A stretch of 64,000 nt of DNA from Streptomyces sp. NBC_00448 (GCF_036014115.1 NZ_CP107913.1:3891001-3955000); one strand, 5' to 3'. Counted from the stretch's first letter, positions 18,982 to 28,606 are shown. Numbers and translations: made by a program. The notes: generated by a model from the sequence alone, not told the origin.

Positions 18982-19635
18982 TTAATGGCAGCCTTGCAGA
19001 TCCTCCAGGGTCGCGGCGGTCCCCTCGAGCGTCGACCGCGCGGGGGCGCGCAGTCCGTCGAGGAAGAGTTGCAGGTGCCGTCGCATGAAGCGGTCGAAGC
19101 CGATGCAGCCGGTGCCCGGCAGCGGCCGGGTGAGCTGTGTCAGCGCGACCATGAGGTCGCCGACCGCGATGTCGCCGCGTATCTGGCCGGAGCACTGGGC
19201 CAGGTCCATGATCGCGGTGATCGCGCGTTCCATGCGGCGTGCTTCGTGGTCCACCGCGGGCTCGGCGCGGTCGAACGCGGTTGACAGCATGGGACACAGG
19301 GCGCCGATGCGTTCTTCAGCGGCCTCGAAGGCGAACCGCTGGAGTGCCGAGAGGGCGTCGGGCTCCTCGGCGAGTGCGTCCTCGGCGCGCTGCGCGGTAC
19401 GGGCCATCACCGACAGGGCGACCTGGCGGACCAGTTCGGTGCGGTCCGTGAAGTGGCGGTACAGCGTGGCGTTGCCGACGCCGGCGCGACGCGCCACTTC
19501 GTCCAGGGGAACGTCGGGGCCGAACTCCACGATCGCCTCGCGGGCGGCTTCGACGATCCGCTCGCGGTTGCGGGTGGCGTCCGCACGCAGCCTCGCGGTG
19601 CGCGGCTTGGCGGCGGTGCCGATGTCGAGCGTCAC
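18982..19635 (-). CDS. TetR-family transcriptional repressor
   Basis: The 217-residue regulator has an N-terminal HTH at about residues 20-65 (NRERIVEAAREAIVEFG to GNATLYRHFTDRTELV) and an all-helical ligand domain. GTG 19635 is chosen because AAAGGAG lies 7 nt upstream; a TTG six bases earlier would sit on top of the ribosome site. It is 241 bp ahead of the DHA2 exporter gene on the same strand, the usual layout of a local efflux repressor. The cognate drug is unknown. Confidence 0.9.
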   Translation of the reverse strand: MTLDIGTAAKPRTARLRADATRNRERIVEAAREAIVEFGPDVPLDEVARRAGVGNATLYRHFTDRTELVRQVALSVMARTAQRAEDALAEEPDALSALQRFAFEAAEERIGALCPMLSTAFDRAEPAVDHEARRMERAITAIMDLAQCSGQIRGDIAVGDLMVALTQLTRPLPGTGCIGFDRFMRRHLQLFLDGLRAPARSTLEGTAATLEDLQGCH

Positions 19636-19802
19636 GACCAAGCTCCTTTCGGCGGTCTGGGTGCCGGTGTCTGGTGGGCCCGGGAGGGCCGGTGGCGAAG
19701 CGGAGGGTCTCCCCGTTTCCGTACGCAGGGTTAAACGGGGAGTCGATCCCCGGATATTTCCCGCGTATAAGTGATGCGCGTCACATCCGATGATCCGTTT
19801 TT

Positions 19803-19831
19803 ATTGAAGCTTCAATGAGGGGCCCTACGAT
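19803..19831 (+). promoter_or_regulatory. MarR operator palindrome and -10 box
   Basis: ATTGAAGCTTCAAT at 19803-19816 is a perfect 14-bp palindrome, followed by TACGAT (19826-19831) and the ATG 6 nt later. The palindrome is therefore in the -35/spacer region of a probable leaderless promoter, a good place for autorepression. It matches the two boxes at 16140-16191. Confidence 0.7.
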
Positions 19832-19837
19832 GGGCCC

Positions 19838-20314
19838 ATGAAGTGGCTGACCGAAGACGAGCAGGCGACCTGGCGGGCCTTCCTGCAGGCCACGACCCTG
19901 CTGGAGGACCATCTCGACCGCCAGCTCCAACGGGACGCGGGCATGCCGCACATGTACTACGCACTGCTCAGCGCGCTCTCCGAGACGCCCCAGCGCCGGA
20001 TGAGGATGACCGATCTCGCCGAGCGGACCAAAATCACCCGCTCCCGGCTCTCGCACGCCGTCGCGCGCCTGGAGGGCAACGGCTGGCTGCGCCGCGAGAA
20101 CTGCCCCTCCGACCGCCGCGGGCAGCTCGCGGTGCTGACCGACGCCGGATACGAAGAGCTGGTGCGCACCGCGTCCGGGCACGTCACCGCGGTTCGCACG
20201 GCGATCTTCGAACGGCTCAGCCCGGAGCAGACCGAGCAGCTCGGGGAGATCTCCCGGATCATCGCCGACGGCCTGCACCACCCGCAGGGCGCGGACCTGC
20301 CCTGGCTCCGCTGA
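19838..20314 (+). CDS. MarR-family regulator
   Basis: The 158-residue winged-helix protein has the MarR DNA-binding core RMTDLAERTKITRSRLSHAV, followed by the wing NCPSDRRGQLAVLTDAG, with dimerisation helices at both ends. Relatives repress nearby genes and are released by phenolic ligands or oxidation. Cysteine is scarce (a single Cys in the wing region, RRENCPS), so redox sensing through that residue is possible but unproven. The shared TTGAA palindromes suggest that it controls itself and the ring-cleavage dioxygenase. Confidence 0.9.
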   Translation: MKWLTEDEQATWRAFLQATTLLEDHLDRQLQRDAGMPHMYYALLSALSETPQRRMRMTDLAERTKITRSRLSHAVARLEGNGWLRRENCPSDRRGQLAVLTDAGYEELVRTASGHVTAVRTAIFERLSPEQTEQLGEISRIIADGLHHPQGADLPWLR

Positions 20315-20410
20315 GCGCGCAGCCGACCCCGCCACAAGCCGCCGAGCGGCCGTCTGCGGCGCTTTCGTCCCGAATTCGACCTCCGGGAGCCTCTCGGGTC
20401 CAGCAGGCCG

Positions 20411-21235
20411 TCAGCGACGCCCTGAGCGGGCCAGCCACCGGCCTTCGTGCCGGCTGACCTCGATCGGCCGGCCGAAGCACTCGCTCATCCGCTCCGCGGT
20501 GAGGACGTCCCCGGCGGGACCCGCGGTGAGCACCCGGCCCTCCTTGAGGAGCAGCACGTGCCCGATGGCCGGTGACAGCTCCTCCAGGTGGTGCGTGACG
20601 GTGATCGTGGCCAGGGCGGTGCGGATGGTCGCGAGCCGGTGCATGGCGTCGATGAGGTCCTCGCGGGAGGGCAGGTCGAGCGCGTTGAACGGTTCGTCGA
20701 GCAGCAGCAGCGACGGGTCGGCCATCAGCGCCCGCGCCACCAGGATGCGCGCCCGCTGACCGCCGGAGCACACGCCGAAGGCGCGGTCGGCGAGTTCCTT
20801 GATCTCCAACTCGGCCAGCAAGGCCTGTGCACGCTCCCGCACCTCGTCGTCGTACTTGCGCCACAGCGGCTGCACGGTGCCGGTGTGGCCGGTCAGCACG
20901 ATGGTGTGCGCCGTCGCGTCCCGCGGGACCTTCTGCGCGGAGGACACCAGACCTATGTGGGCGCGCAGCTCTCGCATGTCGACGCGGCCCAGACGGTGGC
21001 CGAGCACCTCGACCGAACCGGTCGTCGGGTGCATGAGGGCGCCGATCAACCGGAGCATGGTCGTCTTGCCGGCACCGTTGGCGCCCAGCAGTGCCCAGTG
21101 CTCACCGGAGCGCACGGTCCAGTCGATGTCGTCGAGGATGACCTGGCCGGTGGTGTACCGGCGAACGCTGACCGCGTCGAGAGCCGCGACCACCGGCTGC
21201 GTGGGACCGGTCGTGTCCTTGCCGTTCGCTGCCAT
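20411..21235 (-). CDS. Stand-alone ABC ATPase
   Basis: The 274-residue nucleotide-binding subunit has Walker A GANGAGKTT at about residue 52, the ABC signature CSGGQRARI, Walker B LLLLDEPFNALD, and the H-loop VTHHLEEL. No permease gene is adjacent, and the last 30 residues (GRPIEVSRHEGRW) are typical of a Streptomyces group of orphan ATPases resembling ModF/YlmA. Its partner and substrate are unknown. Its start is separated from the downstream end of the DHA2 exporter by 111 bp, so it may be read from the same transcript. Confidence 0.9.
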   Translation of the reverse strand: MAANGKDTTGPTQPVVAALDAVSVRRYTTGQVILDDIDWTVRSGEHWALLGANGAGKTTMLRLIGALMHPTTGSVEVLGHRLGRVDMRELRAHIGLVSSAQKVPRDATAHTIVLTGHTGTVQPLWRKYDDEVRERAQALLAELEIKELADRAFGVCSGGQRARILVARALMADPSLLLLDEPFNALDLPSREDLIDAMHRLATIRTALATITVTHHLEELSPAIGHVLLLKEGRVLTAGPAGDVLTAERMSECFGRPIEVSRHEGRWLARSGRR

Positions 21236-21346
21236 GGCGAAACGCTAGCTGTAGGCACCAACTGCCCGCACGGGCATTCCGCGATGTGGATACCGCCGCG
21301 TCGCGGCACGTGCATCGGCAGGCGGCCGCCGGCCCAGCCGCCCGGT

Positions 21347-22876
21347 TCACATCGCGGCGCCGCCCTGGGCGGTCGGGTCCGACAGGCTCGCAGGCACACC
21401 ACGCCGGTACAGCAGCAAGGTGACCACGAAACCGACGGCGAAGAACCCGGAGGCCCACCAGTACGCGACCGAGTAGCTGTGCAACTGCGCCTGGGCGGCG
21501 ACCGCGGCGGACGGCGGCTTGCCCGCCGCGTATCGGGTCGCGGCGCTGGTGGCCAGGGTGTTGAACAGTGATGTGCCGATGGAGCCGCCGACCTGCTGCG
21601 AGGTGTTCACCATCGCCGAGGCCACGCCCGCGTCGCGGGGTTTGACGCCCGCCGTGGCGAGGTTCATACCGGTGGCGAAGATCATGCCCAGGCCCACACC
21701 CAGGACGAGCAGCGGGGGCAGCACATGGGCCGCGTAGGTGCTGTTGCGGTCGAGCGCCGTCAGCCACGCCATCGCGCCGGCGGACAGCAGCATGCCGGTC
21801 GGGACGATCGGCTTCGCGCCGTAGCGCGGCACGAGGAGGTTCGTCGTGGTCACTGACACGATCATGATGACGGCGACCATCGGCAGGAACGCCAGGCCGG
21901 TCTTCACCGGCGAGTACAGCAGCGTCCGTTGCAGGTAGTAGGTCAGGAACAGGAACACGCCGAACATGCCCGCGCCCGAGATGAACATCGCGAGGAACGA
22001 CGCACCCCGGTCGCGGTCGCCCACCACGCGCAGCGGCAGCAGCGGTTGGCGTGCCCGCCCCTGCCACCACACGAAGGCGACGAGGAGCACGACCCCGACG
22101 AGCAGGAAACCCCAGGTGCTCGGGGCGCTCCACGGGTGGCGTTCGGCGTTCGAGAAGCCGTAGACGATGCAGAACAGACCGCCGGAGACCAGGATCGCGC
22201 CGGGCAGGTCGAGGGTGGGTCGGTCGGGCTGGGTCCCCGCGCGCAGCAGGCGCATGCCGCCGATGAAGGCGATGACGGCGAAGATCAGGTTGACGTACAG
22301 GCACCAGCGCCAGTTCAGGTACTCGGTGAGCAGGCCGCCGAGGAGCAGGCCGACCGCGCCGCCCGCACCGGCGATGGCGCCGTAGATGCCGAACGCCTTC
22401 GCGCGCTCTCCGGGGTCGGTGAACGTCGTCGTCAGCAGCGACAGAGCCGCGGGGGCGAGCAGCGCCCCGAACATGCCCTGCAGGGCGCGGGCCGCGACCA
22501 GCACTTCGAAGCTCGGCGCGCCACCGCCGATGGCCGACGCGACGGCGAAACCGATCAGACCGATCAGGAACGTCCTCTTGCGCCCGATCAGGTCGGCGAG
22601 CCGGCCGCCCAGCAGCAGCAGGGAGCCGAACGCGAGCGCGTAGGCGGTGACGATCCACTGCCGGTTGCCGTTGCTGAAGCCCAGTGCGGTCTGGGCGGAG
22701 GGCAGCGCGATGTTCACGATGGTCGCGTCCAGGACGACCATCAACTGGGCCAGGGCGACGACGCCCAGCACCCACCAGCGGTGGTTCGAGGAGTCGACGA
22801 CGCTCGGACGCCGAGGCCGTTTCGTGCCGCTGCCCACGTCCGAGCCCGCAGAGGTTCCCTGGGTGCCACGGGCCAT
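21347..22876 (-). CDS. DHA2-family 14-TM MFS drug exporter (copy 2)
   Basis: The 509-residue paralogue of the exporter at 17232 has the same order of motifs: LDATIVNIALPSAQTALGF, GNRQWIVTAYALAFG, GGRLADLIGRK, GAIAGAGGAVGLLLGG. It has a longer polar N-terminus of about 34 residues. ATG 22876 has AAGGAG 9 nt upstream. No local TetR gene is paired with this copy. Substrate is unknown; a multidrug or antibiotic role is inferred from the family. Confidence 0.92.
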   Translation of the reverse strand: MARGTQGTSAGSDVGSGTKRPRRPSVVDSSNHRWWVLGVVALAQLMVVLDATIVNIALPSAQTALGFSNGNRQWIVTAYALAFGSLLLLGGRLADLIGRKRTFLIGLIGFAVASAIGGGAPSFEVLVAARALQGMFGALLAPAALSLLTTTFTDPGERAKAFGIYGAIAGAGGAVGLLLGGLLTEYLNWRWCLYVNLIFAVIAFIGGMRLLRAGTQPDRPTLDLPGAILVSGGLFCIVYGFSNAERHPWSAPSTWGFLLVGVVLLVAFVWWQGRARQPLLPLRVVGDRDRGASFLAMFISGAGMFGVFLFLTYYLQRTLLYSPVKTGLAFLPMVAVIMIVSVTTTNLLVPRYGAKPIVPTGMLLSAGAMAWLTALDRNSTYAAHVLPPLLVLGVGLGMIFATGMNLATAGVKPRDAGVASAMVNTSQQVGGSIGTSLFNTLATSAATRYAAGKPPSAAVAAQAQLHSYSVAYWWASGFFAVGFVVTLLLYRRGVPASLSDPTAQGGAAM

Positions 22877-22981
22877 GAGGTGGTCTCCTTAGCGCGAGTG
22901 GCGCACCCCCCGAGGTCGGTCCCACGCTAGGCGCAGGTCGGAAGGGCTGCCACGTGGGAGCGCCACCGCGCCCAGGTCTGC

Positions 22982-23020
22982 AGGGCCGGTCCTCCGACTC
23001 GTGGTCCGGGGACCGGCCCT
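22982..23020. terminator. Hairpin upstream of the DHA2 exporter
   Basis: AGGGCCGGTCC (22982-22992) pairs perfectly with GGACCGGCCCT (23010-23020) around a 17-nt loop. It could end transcription entering from the right, ahead of the minus-strand exporter promoter, or act in a leader RNA. Confidence 0.4.
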
Positions 23021-23035
23021 TGCGCGCGGCTCGCG

Positions 23036-23398
23036 TCAGGTGGGCGGCGGCGCGGGTGCGGTGAGGGGCGGAGCGGATTCGGGGGGCCGCCCGCGCCCGG
23101 GCCCCGTCCCGGGCGTGGGGGCAGATCCTCCGTCCCCGGATTCGCCGCCTGGTGCCGGTGCGGGGAACCGGAGATCACCCGCGACCGCCATCGGGCGACC
23201 GTCCCGGGAGGCGATGACGGTCACGGAGCGGTCGGCCGCGCGGTGGTCGGCGGGGCGCGCGAGCGGGTTGCGAGCCGGCGGCACGGCGGGCGGGCGGCCC
23301 GCGGTGCCGCTCGACGGGGCCGGTCCTGTCACAGCCCTGCGTGCCCTGAGCAGCAGACGAACGTCCACCGGCGTGCCCTTCGTGTGACCGACCGCCAC
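23036..23398 (-). CDS. Possible small hypothetical protein in an otherwise empty 850-bp gap
   Basis: A GTG-started frame of 120 residues shows GC-rich third positions over its first half and a readable core (RSVTVIASRDGRPMAVAGDL) before a Pro/Gly-rich tail. There is no clear ribosome site or recognised domain, and high-GC DNA produces such frames by chance. Apart from this and the hairpin at 22982-23020, nothing convincing is seen between 22877 and 23726. Confidence 0.25.
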   Translation of the reverse strand: MAVGHTKGTPVDVRLLLRARRAVTGPAPSSGTAGRPPAVPPARNPLARPADHRAADRSVTVIASRDGRPMAVAGDLRFPAPAPGGESGDGGSAPTPGTGPGRGRPPESAPPLTAPAPPPT

Positions 23399-23726
23399 GC
23401 GACCCGTGCTTCACCGGGTGTGCGGCACCGACAAAACGATCTTTATCCGAGGGCTCCGTGCGGCTAACGCCGTGTCACCCGGATGGCGCGGCCCGATGAG
23501 CACATCGGCGCACGGCGGTGTACGGCGCTCCCGGGTTGCCGTGCGCCGGTGCGATGGTCCGCCGATCAGCAGATCCGCGTGATCGACGGTCACCCGCACG
23601 TGAAACGACCGCGGCTGTTCACGTACGCACTAACACCGCGCGCGGTGCGTGCGCCGAGGCCGTTTTCTGGGGTCGGAGGGACGGAGTGCCCGAGCGGTTC
23701 GGCGAGGTGGCGAGGGGAGGGTGCGG

Positions 23727-25025
23727 ATGGCCGGCGACGCGGACGGCACGCACTCCGAAGGCGCGAGCCAGGCACCGCTCGGCTCCGGGGAGCGGGCGGA
23801 ACTCGACGCCCTGCGCGCAGGTCGCCCCGCGCGCCACAGGCTGCGGTCGGCGCTGTCAGCCGTCCTGATCATCCTGGCCGCGCTGCTGGCGCCGCTGAGC
23901 GCGGTCGCCGTGTGGGTGGCGGACGACATGGCGAACACCGACCGCTATGTGCGTACGGTCGGGCCACTGGCGTCGAAACCCGAAGTCCAGGCGGCAGTGG
24001 CCACCACCGTCACTGATGCGGTCATGCGGCGGATCGACATCGACACCCTGCTGTCGCAGGTGGCGCCGGACAAGCGGCCCGGCGTCAAGGCGGCGTTGGG
24101 CGCGTTGGGCGGTCCGATCACCCAAGGCATCAGGGACCTCGTGCACCAGACGGTCGCCTCCTTCGTGGCGAGCGACGCCTTCAAGACCCTGTGGACGCAG
24201 CTCAACCGCCGCACGCACGCCGCTTTCATCGGCGCGCTCACCGGGAACAGCGACAGCGCGGTGCGGATCAACGGTGACGCGGTGACGCTCGACCTGGCGC
24301 CGGTCGTCGAGCAGGTCAAGCAGCGGCTGGTGGACCGCGGGCTGACGGTGGCGTCGCACATTCCGCCGGTGCACACGGACTTCACGCTGCTGGAGTCGGA
24401 TGACGTCAAACGGGCTAGAACGGGGTTCCGGGTGCTGCAACTGGCCGGGAACTGGCTGCCCGTGGTCACCGTGCTGCTGGCCGGCGTCGGGGTGCTGCTG
24501 GCGGCACGCCGGCGGCGGGCGCTGGTGACCGCGGCGCTGGCGATCGCCGCGGGGGCGGCGGTGCTGGGGATCGGCCTGACGGTCTTCCGGATCGTCTACC
24601 TGGACCACCTTCCGACGGACGTCGACGAGCGGGCGGCGGGCGTGGTCTACGACCAGATCGTGCACTTTCTGCGGGAGACGGTGCGCACGGTGATCGTGTT
24701 GGGGGTGGTCGTGGCCCTCGGCGCGTGGCTGAGCGGGGCCGGGCGGTGGGCGGCGCGGGTCAGGTCGGCGTGGGAGTCGGGGCTCGCGGCGGCCAGGGAT
24801 GCCACAGGGGTGTCGTTGGGGCCGGTGGGGCCGTGGGTGCACCGGTATCGCCACCTGCTGCACTGGTTGGTGGTCCTGGTGGCGGTGGTCGTCCTTCTCC
24901 TGTGGTCGTACCCGACCGGGATGGTCATCTTCTGGATCGCGCTTGCGGCGCTCGCGGCGCTGGCGGTCGTCGAGTTCCTGGACGACCGCCGTCGCGGAAG
25001 CGGCCCGAAGGCCACCGCCCCTTAG
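23727..25025 (+). CDS. Integral membrane protein of unknown function
   Basis: The 432-residue protein has a charged N-terminus, a first hydrophobic helix at about residues 38-65, a large extracytoplasmic region of about 190 residues starting NTDRYVRTVGPLASKPEVQ, and then four or more helices in the C-terminal 200 residues. The build resembles a family of conserved actinobacterial membrane proteins that I cannot name. ATG 23727 follows GAGGGGAGG. It is monocistronic, with convergent genes downstream. No catalytic motif is seen. Confidence 0.85.
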   Translation: MAGDADGTHSEGASQAPLGSGERAELDALRAGRPARHRLRSALSAVLIILAALLAPLSAVAVWVADDMANTDRYVRTVGPLASKPEVQAAVATTVTDAVMRRIDIDTLLSQVAPDKRPGVKAALGALGGPITQGIRDLVHQTVASFVASDAFKTLWTQLNRRTHAAFIGALTGNSDSAVRINGDAVTLDLAPVVEQVKQRLVDRGLTVASHIPPVHTDFTLLESDDVKRARTGFRVLQLAGNWLPVVTVLLAGVGVLLAARRRRALVTAALAIAAGAAVLGIGLTVFRIVYLDHLPTDVDERAAGVVYDQIVHFLRETVRTVIVLGVVVALGAWLSGAGRWAARVRSAWESGLAAARDATGVSLGPVGPWVHRYRHLLHWLVVLVAVVVLLLWSYPTGMVIFWIALAALAALAVVEFLDDRRRGSGPKATAP

Positions 25026-25111
25026 CGCGCGCCTTCGTGGCCTTCCGCCGTCAACCCGCCGCCGGAGAAGTCACCCTTTCGAAGACGCGCGTCATCTTCC
25101 GTCCGAAGACG

Positions 25112-25765
25112 TCAACCTTCCACGGCGAGCGCGGCGAGCTGCTGCGCGAACGGCACCACTTCCATGCCGTCCGCCCGGGCCGGCTCCCGCGGCTCCCCCA
25201 GGTGCTCCGTCCCGTCGGCCGGGTGCAGCGGCCGGCCGGGACGGGCACCCAGGAGCGCGGCGAGTTCGGCCGCGGCACGGTCGACGCGGGCGGCCAGTGC
25301 GCCGTCGCCGTCCGACGCCCAGTCCTCGGAGGCGGCGTACACCGCGGTGGGTACGACCACTGCCCGCAGGTAGGCGAACAGGGGCCGCATCGCGTGCTCG
25401 AGCACCAGGGAGTGCCGGGCGGTTCCGCCGGTCGCCGCGGCCAGCACGGGCAGGCCGGTGAGGGCGTCCTTGTCGATGACGTCGAAGAACGACTTGAACA
25501 GTCCGCTGTAGGAGCCGGTGAACACCGGGGTGACGGCGATCAGACCGTCGGCGGAGGTAACGGCTTCGACGGCGTCGCTCAGTGGCGGCGAGGGGAAGCC
25601 GGTGACCATGTTCTGCGCGATGTCGGTGGCGAGTTCGCGCAGCTCGATCACCTGGACGTCGACGTCGGCGTGCCGCGCGGTGGCGGCCGCCAGGCGGTCG
25701 GCGAGCAGCCGGGTCGACGACGGCTTGCCGAGGCCCGCGGTGACCACGACCAGTTGCTTCGTCAT
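25112..25765 (-). CDS. NAD(P)H-dependent FMN reductase (CE1759-like)
   Basis: The 217-residue flavodoxin-like protein begins QLVVVTAGLGKPSSTRLLAD, the phosphate loop for FMN, and has TPVFTGSYSGLFKSFFD and GGTARHSLVLEHAM, typical of the FMN reductase partner of luciferase-like oxygenases. It would supply reduced flavin to the monooxygenase encoded just upstream, with which it shares a 4-bp ATGA overlap. The last 25 residues are polar and weakly conserved in style. Confidence 0.9.
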   Translation of the reverse strand: MTKQLVVVTAGLGKPSSTRLLADRLAAATARHADVDVQVIELRELATDIAQNMVTGFPSPPLSDAVEAVTSADGLIAVTPVFTGSYSGLFKSFFDVIDKDALTGLPVLAAATGGTARHSLVLEHAMRPLFAYLRAVVVPTAVYAASEDWASDGDGALAARVDRAAAELAALLGARPGRPLHPADGTEHLGEPREPARADGMEVVPFAQQLAALAVEG

Positions 25766-26889
25766 GCCCGCACCTCCTGGGTGTCGGCCGGGGCGCCGGC
25801 AGGGTCCTGGCCGCCCTGGTCGCGGCGTGCGACCAGCGCGTCGTGGGTGGGGCCGTCCGGAACCTGTGCCGGGCGCCCCTTGGCGAACTCCTCGCGCAGC
25901 ACGGGAACGACGTGCTCGCCGAGGATGTCGAGCTGTTCGAGGACCGTCTTCAGCGGCAGGCCCGCGTGGTCCATCAGGAAGAGCTGCCGCTGGTAGTCGC
26001 CGAAGGACTCGCGGAAGGTCAGCGTCTTGTCGATGACCTCCTGCGGCGAGCCGACGGTGAGCGGTGTCTGCTCGGTGAACTCCTCGAGGGACGGGCCGTG
26101 CCCGTAGACGGGCGCGTTGTCGAAGTACGGGCGGAACTCGCGCACCGCGTCCTGCGAGTTCTTCCGCATGAACACCTGACCGCCCAGGCCGACGATCGCC
26201 TGCTCGGGCGTGCCGTGTCCGTAGTGGGCGAAGCGGTCGCGGTACAGGCCGATCAGCCGCTTGAAGTGGTCCTTGGGCCAGAAGATGTTGTTCGCGAAGA
26301 AACCGTCGCCGTAGTACGCGGCCTGCTCGGCGATCTCCGGGCTGCGGATGGAGCCGTGCCAGACGAACGGGGGCACGCCGTCCAGCGGCCTGGGCGTGGC
26401 GGTGAAGGACTGCAGCGGGGTGCGGAAGCGGCCGGCCCAGTCCACGGACTCCTCGCGCCACAGCTTGTGCAGCAGTGCGTAGTTCTCGACCGCGAGCGGG
26501 ATGCCCTGGCGGATGTCCTTGCCGAACCACGGGTAGACCGGGCCGGTGTTTCCCCGCCCCATCATCAGGTCGACGCGGCCGCCGGCGAGGTGCTGGAGCA
26601 TCGCGAAGTCCTCAGCGATCTTCACCGGGTCGTTGGTCGTGATGAGGGTGGTGGACGTGGACAGGATCAGATGATCGGTCCGCGCGGCGATGTAGCCGAG
26701 CATGGTGGTCGGGGAGGACGGCACGAACGGCGGGTTGTGGTGCTCGCCGGTCGCGAAGACGTCCAGCCCGACCTCCTCGGCCTTCGACGCGATCGCGACC
26801 ATCGCCTTGATCCGGTCGTGCTCGCTCGGCGTACGGCCCGTGGTCGGGTCGGTCGTGACGTCGCCGACCGTGAAGATTCCGAACTGCAT
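25762..26889 (-). CDS. FMN-dependent luciferase-like monooxygenase (CE1758-like)
   Basis: The 375-residue TIM-barrel oxygenase of the LLM class begins [15 protein letters not shown] and contains [16 protein letters not shown] and [20 protein letters not shown], plus [13 protein letters not shown]. It probably uses FMNH2 from the co-encoded reductase, coupled by a 4-bp overlap. The start is ATG 26889 with GGGACAGAG before it. A palindrome 20 bp upstream suggests repression by a MarR- or TetR-type protein. The substrate is unknown, although the divergent phenylacetate operon invites a link to aromatic metabolism. Confidence 0.92.
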   Translation of the reverse strand: MQFGIFTVGDVTTDPTTGRTPSEHDRIKAMVAIASKAEEVGLDVFATGEHHNPPFVPSSPTTMLGYIAARTDHLILSTSTTLITTNDPVKIAEDFAMLQHLAGGRVDLMMGRGNTGPVYPWFGKDIRQGIPLAVENYALLHKLWREESVDWAGRFRTPLQSFTATPRPLDGVPPFVWHGSIRSPEIAEQAAYYGDGFFANNIFWPKDHFKRLIGLYRDRFAHYGHGTPEQAIVGLGGQVFMRKNSQDAVREFRPYFDNAPVYGHGPSLEEFTEQTPLTVGSPQEVIDKTLTFRESFGDYQRQLFLMDHAGLPLKTVLEQLDILGEHVVPVLREEFAKGRPAQVPDGPTHDALVARRDQGGQDPAGAPADTQEVRA

Positions 26890-26909
26890 CTCTGTCCCAC
26901 CGTCCCATC

Positions 26910-26927
26910 TGGTTGATTGTTCAACCA
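26910..26927 (-). promoter_or_regulatory. Palindrome upstream of the monooxygenase
   Basis: TGGTTGATTGTTCAACCA has 7-bp arms (TGGTTGA / TCAACCA) around 4 nt, 20 bp before the monooxygenase start. It probably is the operator for that gene pair. The core resembles, but is not the same as, the TTGAA palindromes at 16.1 and 19.8 kb. Confidence 0.6.
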
Positions 26928-27175
26928 CACGAACATTCCACCACAGCGCGCTATTCCCCGCCGCCCCCACCCCCACGGCCGGCCCGCCGGCCCGCCGGGC
27001 CCGTTTGCCCGCCGGCCGCGCCACCCGGCCACCGCTCCGCGCCTAGGCTCCAGCCGCCCCCGCCCCCGCCACCGCCACCCGCCGCGGCCGACTCCCGCGG
27101 TTGTCCACAGCTCCGCAGTTGTCCACAGGTCCGCCCTCCCGTGCTTGCGCGGGCCGCCGGAATCAGCGAGACTCG

Positions 27176-27195
27176 AACCGAACGAATGGTCGGTT
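27176..27195 (+). promoter_or_regulatory. Possible PaaR/TetR-type operator ahead of paaA
   Basis: AACCGAACGAATGGTCGGTT forms an imperfect inverted repeat (arms AACCGAnC / GnTCGGTT). It lies directly upstream of the paaA ribosome site, overlapping an upstream ATG that is therefore unlikely to be used. TetR-type PaaR repressors bind related GGTCGGT-containing boxes. The rest of 26928-27175 is C-rich and has no gene. Confidence 0.4.
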
Positions 27196-27206
27196 GGGAG
27201 GCAGCG

Positions 27207-28241
27207 ATGACCGCAGGACCCGCGCGCGCCGCGGACCAGGACGAAGGCCGGGACCGGGACCGGGACCCCGAGGGCCGGCGGTTCCAGGCCGGCTTCGACG
27301 CGACGATCGACAGGGATCAGCGGATCGAGCCGCGCGACTGGATGCCCGAGGGGTATCGCCGGACGCTGGTCCGGCAGATCGCGCAGCACGCGCACTCGGA
27401 GATCATCGGCATGCAGCCCGAGGGTGAGTGGATCACGAGAGCGCCGTCGCTGCGACGCAAGGCGATCCTGTTCGCGAAGGTGCAGGACGAGGCCGGCCAC
27501 GGGCTGTATCTGTACTCCGCGGCCGAGACCCTCGGCGCCGACCGGGCGGACCTGACCGGGCGGCTGATCTCCGGCCGGCAGAAGTACTCGTCGATCTTCA
27601 ACTACCCGACCCCCACGTTCGCCGACGTCGGGGTGATCGGCTGGTTCGTGGACGGCGCGGCGATCTGCAACCAGGTGCCGCTGTGCCGCAGTTCGTACGG
27701 TCCCTACGCGCGGTCGATGGTGCGGATCTGCAAGGAGGAGTCCTTCCACCAGCGCCAGGGCTACGAGCTGCTGCTGACGATGATGCGCGGGACGCAGGCG
27801 CAGCGCGCCATGGTGCAGGACGCGGTGGACCGCTGGTGGTGGCCTTCGCTGATGATGTTCGGGCCGCCCGACGGCGACTCGCCCAACTCGGCCGCCTCCA
27901 TGGCGTGGAAGATCAAGCGGCACAGCAACGACGAGCTGCGCCAGCGGTTCGTCGACATGACCGTCCCCCAGGCGGAGAAGCTCGGCGTCACCCTGCCCGA
28001 CCCGCAGTTGCGGTGGAACGAGGAGCGCGGGCGGCACGACTTCGGCACGCCCGACTGGTCGGAGTTGCAGCGGGTGATAGCCGGCAACGGACCGTGCAAC
28101 ACCGAGCGGATCGAGCGCCGCGCGGCCGCGCATGAGGAAGGGGCCTGGGTACGCGAGGCGGCCGCCGCCCACGCGGCGAAGCAGGCCGAGCGGGCCGAGC
28201 GGGCGGCCGCGGGGACGAAACGCGAAGGGGCAGCAGCATGA
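27207..28241 (+). CDS. paaA: Phenylacetyl-CoA 1,2-epoxidase subunit PaaA
   Basis: The catalytic diiron subunit of the multicomponent oxygenase converts phenylacetyl-CoA to the ring-1,2-epoxide. The 344-residue protein has the iron-ligand motif DEAGH (about 94-98), preceded by ILFAKVQ, and the second ligand helix [14 protein letters not shown]. Family stretches [20 protein letters not shown] and [13 protein letters not shown] are present. ATG 27207 is preferred over 27186 because GGGAGG lies just before it. The C-terminus is Ala/Glu-rich and overlaps paaB by 4 bp. Confidence 0.95.
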   Translation: MTAGPARAADQDEGRDRDRDPEGRRFQAGFDATIDRDQRIEPRDWMPEGYRRTLVRQIAQHAHSEIIGMQPEGEWITRAPSLRRKAILFAKVQDEAGHGLYLYSAAETLGADRADLTGRLISGRQKYSSIFNYPTPTFADVGVIGWFVDGAAICNQVPLCRSSYGPYARSMVRICKEESFHQRQGYELLLTMMRGTQAQRAMVQDAVDRWWWPSLMMFGPPDGDSPNSAASMAWKIKRHSNDELRQRFVDMTVPQAEKLGVTLPDPQLRWNEERGRHDFGTPDWSELQRVIAGNGPCNTERIERRAAAHEEGAWVREAAAAHAAKQAERAERAAAGTKREGAAA

Positions 28242-28606
28242 GCGGCACGGACAACGGCAACGGCGTCGACAGCGGCTCCGGCTCCGGCGGGCCCGGCGAA
28301 GCCGCCGGTGCGGCGCCCGCCGGCAAGGGCGACTGGCCGCTGTACGAGGTGTTCGTGCGGGGCAAGCGCGGGCTGAACCACGTCCATGTCGGATCGCTGC
28401 ACGCCGCCGACGACAGGATGGCGCTCACGCACGCCCGTGACCTCTACACCCGTCGCAACGAAGGGGTGTCGATCTGGGTGGTCCGTTCCTCGCACATCGC
28501 CGCGTCCACCCCCGACGAGAAGGACCCGTTCTTCGCGCCGAGCGCCGACAAGGTCTACCGCCACCCGACGTTCTACGACATCCCCGACGACGTCCCCCAC
28601 ATCTGA
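28238..28606 (+). CDS. paaB: Phenylacetyl-CoA epoxidase subunit PaaB
   Basis: PaaB bridges the PaaAC core of the epoxidase. This copy has 122 residues, longer than the usual 95 because of a Gly/Ser-rich N-terminal extension of about 30 residues. The conserved part includes [20 protein letters not shown] and [20 protein letters not shown]. The ATG overlaps the paaA stop. A start at a later codon is not available without losing the core, so the linker-like extension is real or tolerated. Confidence 0.95.
   Translation: MSGTDNGNGVDSGSGSGGPGEAAGAAPAGKGDWPLYEVFVRGKRGLNHVHVGSLHAADDRMALTHARDLYTRRNEGVSIWVVRSSHIAASTPDEKDPFFAPSADKVYRHPTFYDIPDDVPHI

Noticed and set aside
22930..23726. Other short frames in the gap before the membrane protein
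   Set aside because: Arg/Pro-rich noise in several phases; only one weak candidate was kept at low confidence.
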